Source: DATARH01 sp963712835
GTDB taxonomy: Bacteria; Pseudomonadota; Alphaproteobacteria; ATCC43930; CGMCC-115725
DNA length: 64,000 bases
Assembly (NCBI GenBank): GCA_963712835.1
Contig: CAVQJJ010000011.1
Coordinates: 372,001 to 436,000 of the forward strand
Direction: 5' to 3'
Numbering within the stretch: the first letter of the stretch is position 1; each line of letters begins with the position of its first letter. Both the position numbers and the translations under genes were made by a program. The notes beneath the pieces were generated by a model. It was not told the DNA's origin. It did no database searches and saw only the letters and a list, made by a program, of their open reading frames with translations. This document shows, piece after piece, positions 53,001 through 61,187 of the stretch.

Positions 53001-53645
53001 CCCCGCTTCGCCGAACAGCGCGAGATCGCACGACTCGCCCGCATCGACCAAGGCAATGGCAACACCGGCGCGGCGCACCCGGTCGCTGAGCCGCATTGAG
53101 CCGGATTCGTAGACGCGCAACGGACGATCAAGCGGCCATCGTCGGGCAAGCTCGTCGAGCACCGCGGCGACCACTGCCCGGCTGGCCGCGGCCGGGGGCG
53201 GCGTCCGCCGCAACGGGGCGATCGCAGGCGACATCGCTTCGACAGAGGGAGCCTCGCGCAGCATCGCCGCCAGCGTCAGCTCGGCGACCATCTCGGAATG
53301 CTCGGCGAGCAGCGAGCGCCACAACTCGCCGCTATTGGGCAATTCTTCGCCGGCAAAGCGCTGCACCAGCGCACCCAGCGCTTCGGGCTGCGCAATACCC
53401 GCCGTTTCACGGCCGATCGCCGCGAGCAGCGCCTCGAACAGCAGCGCCTGTTCGCGCTCACGCGCCAAGTCACGCTGCCGAGCAGTGGCGATGTGGACCA
53501 GGAGCTCCCCGAGACCAGCGAAAACAGCTGGTGGCGACGCCGCAAATGGCGTCGGCACAAGTTCCGTGCGCAGATAGGAACTCGGTGTCTGCGTGAACCA
53601 ACGGGATGCGGGTGAACCAGCATTCGCTGAGTTCGGCGACCGCAC
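50094..53645 (-). CDS. Type I PKS, downstream part (psiMT-psiKR-ER-KR-ACP)
   Basis: 1183 codons continuing the PKS that starts at 57051. True homology begins at LRTELVPTPF (residue ~26), after the frameshift. Order: a degenerate C-methyltransferase (about 60-260; SAM motif LEIGAGTGG replaced by VYESGSMRLS, but WRTELAAAGLDDIG retained), a structural KR half, and ER (about 480-775, NFRDVMIAARALPEEAL and HAASGGVGLAAIQVAKA). KR (about 820-1000, GVYVVTGGLDGFGFATARWL) and ACP with the phosphopantetheine Ser in LGMDSLMAIEL (about 1109) follow. No thioesterase or reductase follows; instead the oxoamine synthase gene overlaps the stop. The domains are all reducing, so a saturated chain is expected. 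Confidence 0.92.
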   Translation of the reverse strand: MRSPNSANAGSPASRWFTQTPSSYLRTELVPTPFAASPPAVFAGLGELLVHIATARQRDLAREREQALLFEALLAAIGRETAGIAQPEALGALVQRFAGEELPNSGELWRSLLAEHSEMVAELTLAAMLREAPSVEAMSPAIAPLRRTPPPAAASRAVVAAVLDELARRWPLDRPLRVYESGSMRLSDRVRRAGVAIALVDAGESCDLALFGEAGSPRVSRVNLAPGGALFAVMPRPNPLWELTGGASDWRTELAAAGLDDIGATVVSEGPWPCEVIWGRAPARPALPSLAASLSLALISETEHADVAVAFEALGHRLTAAEAADDGIIFTVGDDRGPDTASDLIPKFARLAALAAERGVPLWLMTTGAHQAAGDNLCGAALWSFGRVLRNETLGLTLRMVDLPPDLLWAERARRLAEELVAEDGESEIVWTKQGRHALRLRRGLPPIWAGPDDSIIASASQPGRLDRLEWALVQPPPPGRGEIALEVRAAGLNFRDVMIAARALPEEALLDGFAGTALGLECAGVVCAVGDGVTNMVIGDRVMGFAPAALASQVVTRADAVVAIPADLDFAPAATLPVAFVTARYSLVTLAHLAPGETVLIHAASGGVGLAAIQVAKACGATVIATAGSAAKRAFLRMVGADHVCDSRELRFTAAVREATGGVGVDVVLNSLSGEAMEASLELLKPFGRFVELGKRDFYENRRFAARPLRQNLSYFAVDVDQLPARRPELAKALLAEVAAALSAGEIRPLAHRCFTFAELADAIRLMQAAQHIGKLVLVPDGNAGIAVSRPPELLLHRDGVYVVTGGLDGFGFATARWLAERGVGHLALIGRRGLDTPGAAQRIAELAALGAEVAAHAVDVADPRALGDVLDAVRRQGVSIRGVVHAAATIVDGTAAALTAENIDTAMSAKVSGALHLDQLTAYDPLDLFWLFSSATTVIGAPGQGAYVAANAALEALARRRHNRGKPALAIAWGPIADTGMLAARPDERASLSRRLGVRPMPATRALAALPTMAASGLPVVAFADFAMPEAGHTLTIVAERLFDDLRGADADTAADEALLDRLVSLGSVERGELLTTVVADAAARILRLPEGSLDPHRPLAELGMDSLMAIELRLALETRLRLDVPLMSLADRVSAAALAARLAEIIDRRTPSVTVAELALRHEPPPGTSVADATDLAADD

Positions 53646-56600
53646 CTCCGGCCGCGTCCCAAAGCACGATATCCGCAGCTATCGAACGCGCCCCACGCCG
53701 CGACACGCGGAGCTCGGCGCGGCTCACGGCCCGGCCGAACGGCGCGACGGCGGCGACTCGGCCAAGCCGGCGCGGCAGAAAGCCGGCCTCTTCGGATGCA
53801 TCATCACCCATCAGCGCGAGCAGCGCTTGAAACGCGCCGTCGAGCGCAAACGGGTCGATCAGCCAATCTTGCGGCGCGGAAGTCGGTTGCAACTTAGCGA
53901 TCGCGCGGTCGCTGTCGATCACCAATACCTCTTCGATCATCTGGAAGGTTTCGCCGTAGTCCAGACCTAGCCGAGAAGCTCGCCGGTACAGCGCCGTCCC
54001 CGGCTCAACCTTGCACCCGTTGCCAGCGCTTTGTGGCTGCGGGGAACCGCCGGAGGCGGCAACGCCGAGACGCGCGGTCGCATGCACGGTCATCGGCTCG
54101 TCCGCCAGGCGCTTGCGGCTGGCGAGCCGCCAAGGGCCATCCGGCAACAGCGTGCTCCGCGTCTCGCGTGCCCCGTCGTCGAAACCGGCCAAATGAAGCA
54201 ACTCGACATCGCGCAGCTCAAGAACCGCTGCATCCGGGTGCTGCACGCGAGCCGCCGCCAACGCCATGTCGATGATCGCCGCCGCTGGCAGCACCGGTAT
54301 GCCGTCAACTCGGTGATCGGCGAGAAACGGAAACAGCGTCATATCGAGATGATTGACCCAGGACGTGTCTGCACCTACTTGACGAAAGCCGAGCAGCGGG
54401 TGATCGCAGACCGGGTTTGCCGGCTCGGCCGCCTCGATCGTCTCCCCAAACCAAAAGCGTTCGCGCTGCCATGGACAAAGCGGCAGCCCGCACGGATCAT
54501 CGGGGCCGTCGAGCCAAGTGCCATGGCTCATATCGTGCCCGGCGGCATGGAGCCGTGCCGCGATCGCCGGGAACGGATCGCCGGGCGGACCGCGGCGCTC
54601 AAGGGTCGCGATGGTCTTTCCTATCGGCGCGGCGGCATGAAGCGCGTCACGCAGATAGGAGAGCAGCACCACGCTCGGCCCGATTTCGACAAAAAGGCGA
54701 TAGCCACCGGTAATCAGCGTCGCAATCGCATCCGAAAAGCGCACCGGATCACGCACATTGCGCCACCAGTGAAAAGCGTCGAGCACTCCCTGGGTGACCC
54801 GCGCTCCGGTTACCGTCGAGACGAGCTCGCCGACAGGGGCGAGCGAATTGATACCGGCCAGTTCGGCGATCAGGCGATCGCGGATCGGGTCCATCGCCAC
54901 AGAATGGAAAGCGAAATCAAGGTCCAGCAGCCGCCAGGCAATCCCGCGGCGCCCGGCCGTCTCGCCAAGTCGGTCGATCGCATCGCAGGAACCGGCGATC
55001 GTTACCGAGCGCGCGCTATTGATCGCAGCGATCTCAAGCGCATAGCGCTGCTCCTCGTGCAACAGCGCCGTCGCGTCGTCCGGCCCGAGCGCGAGCACAG
55101 CCATGCGGCCGACGCCACGGGTTCGCTCTTGATGGCGGCTGCGGGTGGCCACGATCCGCGCGGCCATGTCCAGCGACAGCGCGCCGGCGGCCCAAGACGC
55201 CGCAATCTCGCCGACGCTGTGGCCGACAAACCCGCCCGGCGTGGCCCCCATGTCGCACAAAACACGGGTGATCGCGACCTGTATCGCGAACAGCATCGGC
55301 TGCGCGATGTCGGCCCGGCGCAACTCTTCGTCGGTGAGTTCTCCGGCGATGCGTTGTTCGACCGACCAGCCGAGATAGGGGCGAAGCGCGCAATCAGCCT
55401 CGGCGGTCGCCGCGCGAAACGCGCCGCTTGCGAGATACGCCGCCCGCCCCATGCCGAGAAACTGCGCGCCGTTGCCCGAGTAGACAAAGGCGAGCCTGTC
55501 CCGTCGTGTCGCCACGCCGCTTGCGAGCGCCGGGTTCAGGCGGCCGGTGAGGAAATCGTCCAGGTACGACGCCGGATCATCGCCGAGCACGACAACGCGA
55601 TGGGCGTGATGATCGCGTCGGCGGGCCGCCGCTCGCGCCATCGCCGGCCATCGCGACGGCGGGGTCGCGGCGATCGTGTCACGCCAGGACTGGGCTAATG
55701 TCCGCAATGAGGCGTCGCTGTGCGCCGAAATCATCAGCGGCGGATGCGTCACCGCCTCCGCTTTCGGTTCCTCTTGCCGTGGCGGCGGCGCGAGGATCGC
55801 ATGCGCGGTGCTGCCGCCGAAGCCGAAGGAATTGATCCCGGCATACCCGCCCACGGCGATCGGCTCCGCCGCGCCGACGAGGCGCAAGTTGAGGTGAGCG
55901 AAGGAGATCGCCGGGTTCGGCGTCTCGCCGTAGAGCGAACGCGGCAGCACGCCGCGCTCCAGCGCCAGCATCGCCTTCAGCAAGCCCGCGATCCCCGAAG
56001 CCGGTTCGAGATGGCCGATATTGGACTTGACCGAGCCAATGGGCAGCGGCGCTTGCCGCGACTGCCCGAGCACGTGACCGACTGCTTCGGCCTCCGCCGG
56101 ATCGCCCGCCGGCGTTCCCGTACCGTGCATCTCGATAAAAGCAAGCGCCTCGGCGGCAATGCCAGTATCGCCGTAGACGCCGCGCAGCAACTCCGCCTGC
56201 GCCGGCGCGCTCGGCAGCGATAGTCCCACCGTTCGGCCGCTGGCGCCGACGGCGGTGCCGCAAATCACCCCGCGGATCGGATCGCCCGCCGCGAGAGCCC
56301 GCGCCAGCGGCTTCAGTACGACGACCGCGCCGCCCTCAGCGCGCACATAGCCGTCGGCGCGCGCGTCGAACGCAAAGCAGCGGCCGCGCGGCGACAGCAT
56401 GCCGGCCTGTGCGAAGCCGATGAACGGATAAGGCGACAGCAGCAGGTTGACCCCACCGACCAGCGCCGCTTCGATGCGTCCTGCTCTCAGCGCCTCGCAG
56501 GCCTGGTGCAGCGCCACCAGCGATGACGAGCATGCCGTGTCGATGACCTGGGTGGGGCCGCGCAGATCGAAAAAATGTGAGAGCCGGTTGGCGAGAATGC

Positions 56601-57051
56601 CGAGCGACATGCCGCTGACGAAATGCGGCCCGCCACTCGCCGGGTCTCCCAGCCGCAGATTGCCGTAATCGGTCGAGGAGGCGCCGATATAGACGCCCGT
56701 CGCGCTGCCGGCGAGGCGCGCCGCCGGGGTGCCCGCATCCTCCAGCGCATGCCAAGCGAGTTCGAGCAACAGGCGTTGTTGCGGGTCCATCTCGGCCGCC
56801 TCGCGCGGCGAGATGCCGAAAAACCCTGGCTCGAACAAATCGATGCCGTCGATCAGACCCGCCGCCCAGCTGTAGCTCTTGCCGGGTTCGCCACGGTTCG
56901 GATGATAGAAAAACCGCGTTGACCAGCGCTCCGGCCCGACTTCGGTGACAGCATCAACGCCATCGATCAGCAATCGCCAAAATGCTTCGAGCCCCGCGGC
57001 GCCGGGAAACCGGCACGAGGCTCCGACGATGGCGACCGCTCTCTCGTTCAT
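53470..57051 (-). CDS. Type I PKS, upstream part (KS-AT-DH), ends in a frameshift
   Basis: KS (about 1-425) has C174 in DTACSSS, H309 in HGTGTPAGDP and H347 in KSNIGHLEP. AT (about 520-830) has S612 in GHSVGEIAAS and FAFHS (713-717), which fits malonyl rather than methylmalonyl specificity. DH (about 880-1160) has H913 in ADHRVDGIPVLP. The frame leaves homology after VHADTEF (near 53580) and ends 37 codons later, while the neighbouring frame continues with LRTELVPTPF. From 57051 to 50094 is 6958 bases, 2319 codons plus one, so a single extra base near 53575-53590 splits one 2318-residue synthase. Starting with a KS and lacking a loading module, it is probably iterative. Confidence 0.92.
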   Translation of the reverse strand: MNERAVAIVGASCRFPGAAGLEAFWRLLIDGVDAVTEVGPERWSTRFFYHPNRGEPGKSYSWAAGLIDGIDLFEPGFFGISPREAAEMDPQQRLLLELAWHALEDAGTPAARLAGSATGVYIGASSTDYGNLRLGDPASGGPHFVSGMSLGILANRLSHFFDLRGPTQVIDTACSSSLVALHQACEALRAGRIEAALVGGVNLLLSPYPFIGFAQAGMLSPRGRCFAFDARADGYVRAEGGAVVVLKPLARALAAGDPIRGVICGTAVGASGRTVGLSLPSAPAQAELLRGVYGDTGIAAEALAFIEMHGTGTPAGDPAEAEAVGHVLGQSRQAPLPIGSVKSNIGHLEPASGIAGLLKAMLALERGVLPRSLYGETPNPAISFAHLNLRLVGAAEPIAVGGYAGINSFGFGGSTAHAILAPPPRQEEPKAEAVTHPPLMISAHSDASLRTLAQSWRDTIAATPPSRWPAMARAAARRRDHHAHRVVVLGDDPASYLDDFLTGRLNPALASGVATRRDRLAFVYSGNGAQFLGMGRAAYLASGAFRAATAEADCALRPYLGWSVEQRIAGELTDEELRRADIAQPMLFAIQVAITRVLCDMGATPGGFVGHSVGEIAASWAAGALSLDMAARIVATRSRHQERTRGVGRMAVLALGPDDATALLHEEQRYALEIAAINSARSVTIAGSCDAIDRLGETAGRRGIAWRLLDLDFAFHSVAMDPIRDRLIAELAGINSLAPVGELVSTVTGARVTQGVLDAFHWWRNVRDPVRFSDAIATLITGGYRLFVEIGPSVVLLSYLRDALHAAAPIGKTIATLERRGPPGDPFPAIAARLHAAGHDMSHGTWLDGPDDPCGLPLCPWQRERFWFGETIEAAEPANPVCDHPLLGFRQVGADTSWVNHLDMTLFPFLADHRVDGIPVLPAAAIIDMALAAARVQHPDAAVLELRDVELLHLAGFDDGARETRSTLLPDGPWRLASRKRLADEPMTVHATARLGVAASGGSPQPQSAGNGCKVEPGTALYRRASRLGLDYGETFQMIEEVLVIDSDRAIAKLQPTSAPQDWLIDPFALDGAFQALLALMGDDASEEAGFLPRRLGRVAAVAPFGRAVSRAELRVSRRGARSIAADIVLWDAAGGAVAELSECWFTRIPLVHADTEFLSAHGTCADAICGVATSCFRWSRGAPGPHRHCSAA

Positions 57052-57163
57052 CGGCGGCTGAACCGACCTGCTGATATTGCGTCAATTTTACTCGATCATG
57101 ACCGCAACAACAGGCGTGTCGAGAGTCGCGCGGGCCCTGGCAGCCGGTACCAGTGCCGGACGG

Positions 57164-57985
57164 CTAGCGCACGACCAGCACGTTGCACGCGACCTTGGCG
57201 ACGATGTCGCGCAGCCGCTCGGCCTGCGCCTGCGGCGTGCCTGCGGCGACCGCGATCAGCCGGCAGTCGAGCTCGCGGATGCGGCGGAACAGCGCCGCCG
57301 GCTGCATCGGTGATAAGTCGAGTTCGACCGTGACCGCGAGGCCGGTAAGGCAGCCGTCGAGCCAGGTTTTGAAGTCTGGCGAATTCGCCAACTCCGGCGG
57401 GCAGATGACCGCGAGCCGGCCACCGTGCGCTTCCGCCAGCTGCGCGGCGACCGCGACGAGCCGCTCAGAGAGCGGCTCGCGATCTTGCAGCAAAACCGCG
57501 ACCGCCCCATCGCGCCAATCGCTATGCGCCAACAACAACGGTGACGATCCGGGCTCGACCACCGACCACCAGCGGCATTCGACACGAAAATGTCCACCGA
57601 TGGGCCGGCTGGTCGTACCGCAGACCAGGAAGTCGGTGATCTCGGCGGCGCCAATGCGTCCCGCCGCGGGATCGTGCTCGATCTCGAACGACCATTCGAC
57701 CTGGTACCGCCGTGCGGCAGCGGCCAGTTCGTGCCGCGCCCGCTCCGCAAAGGCGCGCATCTGTCGCCGCGCCTGCTGTAGATCGATCGCCTCGACGCCG
57801 AAGCCGAGGGTCACGACTCTGGCGAAGGGCAGGTTCGCCAAGCGGATCAGGTCGTCATCCTCGACGAAGACGCCGTGCAGATGCGCCTTCCAGCGCGCCG
57901 CCAGCCGCGCCGCGGTGTCGATCGCGGTGCGGTTTTCGGATGTGGCGTCGAGCGCGACGACGATCCGCTCGATCTCTCCGGTCAT
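57164..57985 (-). CDS. UspA-like protein
   Basis: A 273-residue protein with a universal-stress-protein-like N-terminal half (RIVVALDATSENRTAIDTAA, RLAARWKAHLHGVFVEDDDL). The usual ATP-binding G-x2-G-x9-G-S motif is not evident; the equivalent region reads FLVCGTTSRPIGG. A second half (about 145-273; LLLAHSDWRDGAVAVLLQDR and AEHGGRLAVIC-like strands) may be a second, diverged Usp fold. Its start overlaps the stop of the Lon-like protease gene by 4 bases, so the two are co-translated and the Usp partner may sense stress for the protease. Confidence 0.75.
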   Translation of the reverse strand: MTGEIERIVVALDATSENRTAIDTAARLAARWKAHLHGVFVEDDDLIRLANLPFARVVTLGFGVEAIDLQQARRQMRAFAERARHELAAAARRYQVEWSFEIEHDPAAGRIGAAEITDFLVCGTTSRPIGGHFRVECRWWSVVEPGSSPLLLAHSDWRDGAVAVLLQDREPLSERLVAVAAQLAEAHGGRLAVICPPELANSPDFKTWLDGCLTGLAVTVELDLSPMQPAALFRRIRELDCRLIAVAAGTPQAQAERLRDIVAKVACNVLVVR

Positions 57986-60399
57986 GAGACAGCCCCCGTC
58001 TGGCTGCGCATCAGCGCCGCCGCCTTCTGGGTGAACTCGTCGAGCCGCGCCGCGATCTTTTTGTCGGTCGTCCCGGCCGGCACGCCGGTCAGCAGCTCGA
58101 AGCCCTGGTCGATTGTTTCCATCGGGATAACGCGAAACTGGCCCGCGTCGCAGGCGGCGACGACGTCGGCGCGTAACATCAGGTGCTTGACGTTGCTCGC
58201 CGGAATGATACAGCCCTGCCTGCCGGTGAGGCCCTCCGCGTTACAGATGTCGAAGAAGCCTTCGATCTTCTCGTTGACCCCGCCGATCGCCTGGATGACG
58301 CCGTGCTGATCGACCGAGCCGGTGACCGCGAAGCATTGCCGGATCGGCACCTCGGCCAGCGCCGACAGCAGCGCGAACAGCTCGGCCGCCGAGGCGCTGT
58401 CGCCGTCGACACCGCCATAGGATTGCTCGAACACCAGGCTGGCGTGCAGCGATAGCGGCCGCTCGCCGCCGAATCTGCCGCCGAGAAAGCCGCTGAGGAT
58501 CAGCACCCCCTTTGAATGCAGGGGGCCGCCAAGCTGCACCTCGCGCTCGATGTCGACGACCTCGCCGCGCCCCATGCGCACCTGCGCGGTGATCCGTGTC
58601 GGGTTGCCGAAGGCGAGCGTGCCCAGGCTGATGACCGACAGCCCATTGATCTGCCCAACGACCTCTCCGTCGGTCTCGATGCGAATCGTGCGCCGTGCGA
58701 TCTCTTCCTGCATCCGCCGATAGACGCGATCGCCGCGGCGGACTTGCGCGTCGAGCGCGGCCTGAACGTCGGCCTCGCCGACGACTTCCTTCCCCGCGTC
58801 CGCCGCGAGCTGGTCGGCCTCCTGCAGCAGCTCGATGATCGCCCGCAGGCTGGTCGAGAGGCGCTCGGAATCTCCGGCGAGCCGTGCCGCTTGCTCAATG
58901 ACCCGCGCGACCGCGTCGCGATCGAAGGCGCGCAAGTGCTCGCGCCGCACGACCGTGCCGATAACCCGCGCGTACAGCAGCGTCGCGTCGTCGCTGCGCG
59001 TGACGCGGTCGTCGAAATCGGCGGCGATCTTGAACAACTCGGCAAAATCTTCGTCGTGCTGCGACAAGAGGTAGTAGAGCAGCGGCGCGCCGACCAGCAC
59101 CACCTTGACATCGAGCGCGATCGGATCGGGCTCAAGCGATACGGTTGTCGCGAGGCTCAACGCTTGCTCGATCGACTCGATGCGGATTTCGCTCGATTGC
59201 AACGCCCGCTTCAGCGCCGCCCAACCGTAGCCGCCGGCCACCAGCCTCTCTGCGTCGAGGATCAGATAGCCGCCATTGGCGCGGTGCAACGCGCCCGGCT
59301 GGATCAAGTTGAAATCGGTGATCAGCGCCCCGAACCGCGCCAGGTGCTCGACGCGGCCGATCAGGTTCTGATAGGTCGGATTGTCCTCATAAATGACCGG
59401 CGCGCCTTGCGCGCCGCTGTTGTCGACAATGACATTCACTTGATACCGCCGATAGCGCATGTCCTCCATTGCCGCTCGCGCCGCGGCGGTCGGCGGCGCG
59501 CCACCCGCTTCGGCCGGAGGCTGTGGCTGCGGCTGCGGCTGGAAGTCGTCGACATTGTCCTTGATGTCGCGCTCGACGGCGTCGAGGTAATCGAGCACGT
59601 CGGGCAGATCGACATAATTGCCGCGCATCTCGCCGATCAGGTTGGCGACCGCGAAGCCGGTGATGTCGCGGTTGAGCGTACGCACTGCGTCGCGATGCTC
59701 GCGTTCCCATTGCGGCACCTGTCGCATGATGCCTTCGAGCTCGGTCTGCGCCGTTTGCAGATCATTTTCGATCCGCTTGCGCTCTTCCTCCGGCAGCGCC
59801 TCGAAATCCTCGGGATTCATCACCTTGCCGTCGCGCTTTGGCGCCAACGCCAGCCCCATCGGCGTGCGGATCAGCGCAATGTCTTTGGCGTCGGCACGCT
59901 CCTGGAGGCCGCCAAAAGCCTCTTCGCTGCGCGACTTGGCCTGTTGGTCGATGACTTCACGGCGCGCGCGGTACTCGTTGTTCTCGAACGCCGCCGGCAG
60001 GGCGATCTTCAGCTCCTCGACGAGGTGCTTCATTGCCCCGGCGAACGCCATGCCCTGCCCGGCGGGCAAATCGAGGCAATGCGGCCTTTGCGAATCGGCG
60101 AAATTATTGACGTAGCACCAATCCGGGGCTGTCGATTCCGCCGCTGCCCGGCTTTTCAGCAAATCCTCGACGAGCGCGTGGCGCCCGACCCCCGCCGGGC
60201 CGAGCGCGTAGACGTTGTAGCCTTTGTGGCGCATGCGCAGTGCGAAGGCGACGGCCTCGGCGGCGCGGTCCTGGCCAATCATGGCGGGTGCGTCGGGAAG
60301 CTCGCTCGACAGCTGGAACGGAAGTTCATCGGGGCGGCAGCGCCGTGCCAGCAACTCGGCCGGAAGCGGAACTCCGCTTTGCGCTACCGCGTCGGCCAT
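57982..60399 (-). CDS. Lon-like (AAA_32/Lon_C) ATP-dependent protease
   Basis: An 805-residue Lon-family protease of the YcbZ/LonB-like group. The N-terminal AAA part has a changed P-loop: GPAGVGRHALVEDLL, with Arg in place of Lys and no following Ser/Thr. A middle LANDGGY-like segment (HRANGGYLILDAERL) is typical of this group. A Pro/Gln-rich insert (QPQPQPQPPAEAGGA) interrupts the helical region. The C-terminal protease has Ser in GGVDGDSASAAELFAL and Lys in GGVNEKIEGFFDICN, so the catalytic dyad is intact. The ATG at 60399 follows AAGGG; the longer open frame starts inside the upstream gene. The Usp-like gene overlaps its stop. Confidence 0.92.
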   Translation of the reverse strand: MADAVAQSGVPLPAELLARRCRPDELPFQLSSELPDAPAMIGQDRAAEAVAFALRMRHKGYNVYALGPAGVGRHALVEDLLKSRAAAESTAPDWCYVNNFADSQRPHCLDLPAGQGMAFAGAMKHLVEELKIALPAAFENNEYRARREVIDQQAKSRSEEAFGGLQERADAKDIALIRTPMGLALAPKRDGKVMNPEDFEALPEEERKRIENDLQTAQTELEGIMRQVPQWEREHRDAVRTLNRDITGFAVANLIGEMRGNYVDLPDVLDYLDAVERDIKDNVDDFQPQPQPQPPAEAGGAPPTAAARAAMEDMRYRRYQVNVIVDNSGAQGAPVIYEDNPTYQNLIGRVEHLARFGALITDFNLIQPGALHRANGGYLILDAERLVAGGYGWAALKRALQSSEIRIESIEQALSLATTVSLEPDPIALDVKVVLVGAPLLYYLLSQHDEDFAELFKIAADFDDRVTRSDDATLLYARVIGTVVRREHLRAFDRDAVARVIEQAARLAGDSERLSTSLRAIIELLQEADQLAADAGKEVVGEADVQAALDAQVRRGDRVYRRMQEEIARRTIRIETDGEVVGQINGLSVISLGTLAFGNPTRITAQVRMGRGEVVDIEREVQLGGPLHSKGVLILSGFLGGRFGGERPLSLHASLVFEQSYGGVDGDSASAAELFALLSALAEVPIRQCFAVTGSVDQHGVIQAIGGVNEKIEGFFDICNAEGLTGRQGCIIPASNVKHLMLRADVVAACDAGQFRVIPMETIDQGFELLTGVPAGTTDKKIAARLDEFTQKAAALMRSQTGAVS

Positions 60400-60404
60400 C
60401 GCCC

Positions 60405-61037
60405 TTACCGAGCCGGCCGGTACGGCCGGCACTCGAGGCGCAGGTAGTCGCGGAAATGCGGCCGCATCTTCTCGGTCCACGGCGTGTTTGCCGCCTTCTT
60501 CCAGGCATCGCCCTCGCGCACGTCGGACCGAGCAAAATGATACATTGCGAGATAGCGCTGGGTCGCGCCCTGGCCGCGATAGCGGCGCGCCATCAAGACA
60601 CCCGGCACCGAGCCGAGCGCCGGCAGATGCTCCTCATTGTACCAGGCGTTGAACTCGGCCTCGGCCTCGGGCACCGGGTTCATCGAGATCACCAGCAGCG
60701 CCGCCGCATTGCGCGGCGCGAGGCCGTCGCCGGGGAGGATCTGGTCGCCTTCGAGGCGGATGATGTGCTTGACGCGGCCCGTGACGCGCTTCGTCCACGG
60801 GCTGCCATTGGCACCGCCGACCGCCTGATAAGGCGGGCTGTGCAAGACGCCGACCGCGTCGAGGTCGTAGGTTGCGACCGAGAGCTTGGGGTTGTCGCTG
60901 CCGATCCACCGGTCGGCATTGATAAAGCCGGGCACGGCGAGCCGCTCGGGGACATGCTCGGTGTCGTACCAGTCGTGGAACTCGTCCTCGGCGACATCGG
61001 AGAATTGCATCGCCGCGATCAACAGCCCTTTCGGCAT
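60405..61037 (-). CDS. EthD-like dimeric alpha+beta barrel protein (two repeats)
   Basis: A 210-residue protein with two copies of a ferredoxin-like alpha+beta barrel half: EDEFHDWYDTEHVPERLAVP in the first and EAEFNAWYNEEHLPALGSVP in the second. These WYxxEHxPxxxxxPG blocks are the hallmark of the EthD/DUF4286-like superfamily. Such proteins assist degradation of ethers or aromatics, or act as small cyclases. The ATG at 61037 follows GGGAGGAA. It lies between two amidohydrolase genes and the Lon-like gene, whose start is 5 bases beyond its stop. Role unknown. Confidence 0.82.
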   Translation of the reverse strand: MPKGLLIAAMQFSDVAEDEFHDWYDTEHVPERLAVPGFINADRWIGSDNPKLSVATYDLDAVGVLHSPPYQAVGGANGSPWTKRVTGRVKHIIRLEGDQILPGDGLAPRNAAALLVISMNPVPEAEAEFNAWYNEEHLPALGSVPGVLMARRYRGQGATQRYLAMYHFARSDVREGDAWKKAANTPWTEKMRPHFRDYLRLECRPYRPAR

Positions 61038-61085
61038 CACTTCCTCCCGATTTCGTGGCGCGAGATTAGCGCAGTCATCATTAAT

Positions 61086-61180
61086 CGTCATGGCCGGGCT
61101 TATCCGGCCTTCCACGTCCACTTACCAAAGGCCAGCATTGCTTCCGTGGATGCCCGGAACAAGTCCGGGCATGACGACGA
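61086..61180. repeat. Long palindromic repeat (CGTCATGGCCGGG type)
   Basis: Left part CGTCATGGCCGGGCTTATCC (61086 onward) and right part GGATGCCCGGAACAAGTCCG followed by GGCATGACGACG form an extended imperfect inverted repeat, each half also folding on itself. This is the widespread 'pathogen-island-like' GTCATGxCCGGGCTT repeat of alphaproteobacteria. A short relative is at 62254-62282. Confidence 0.8.
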
Positions 61181-61187
61181 GGAGCGG

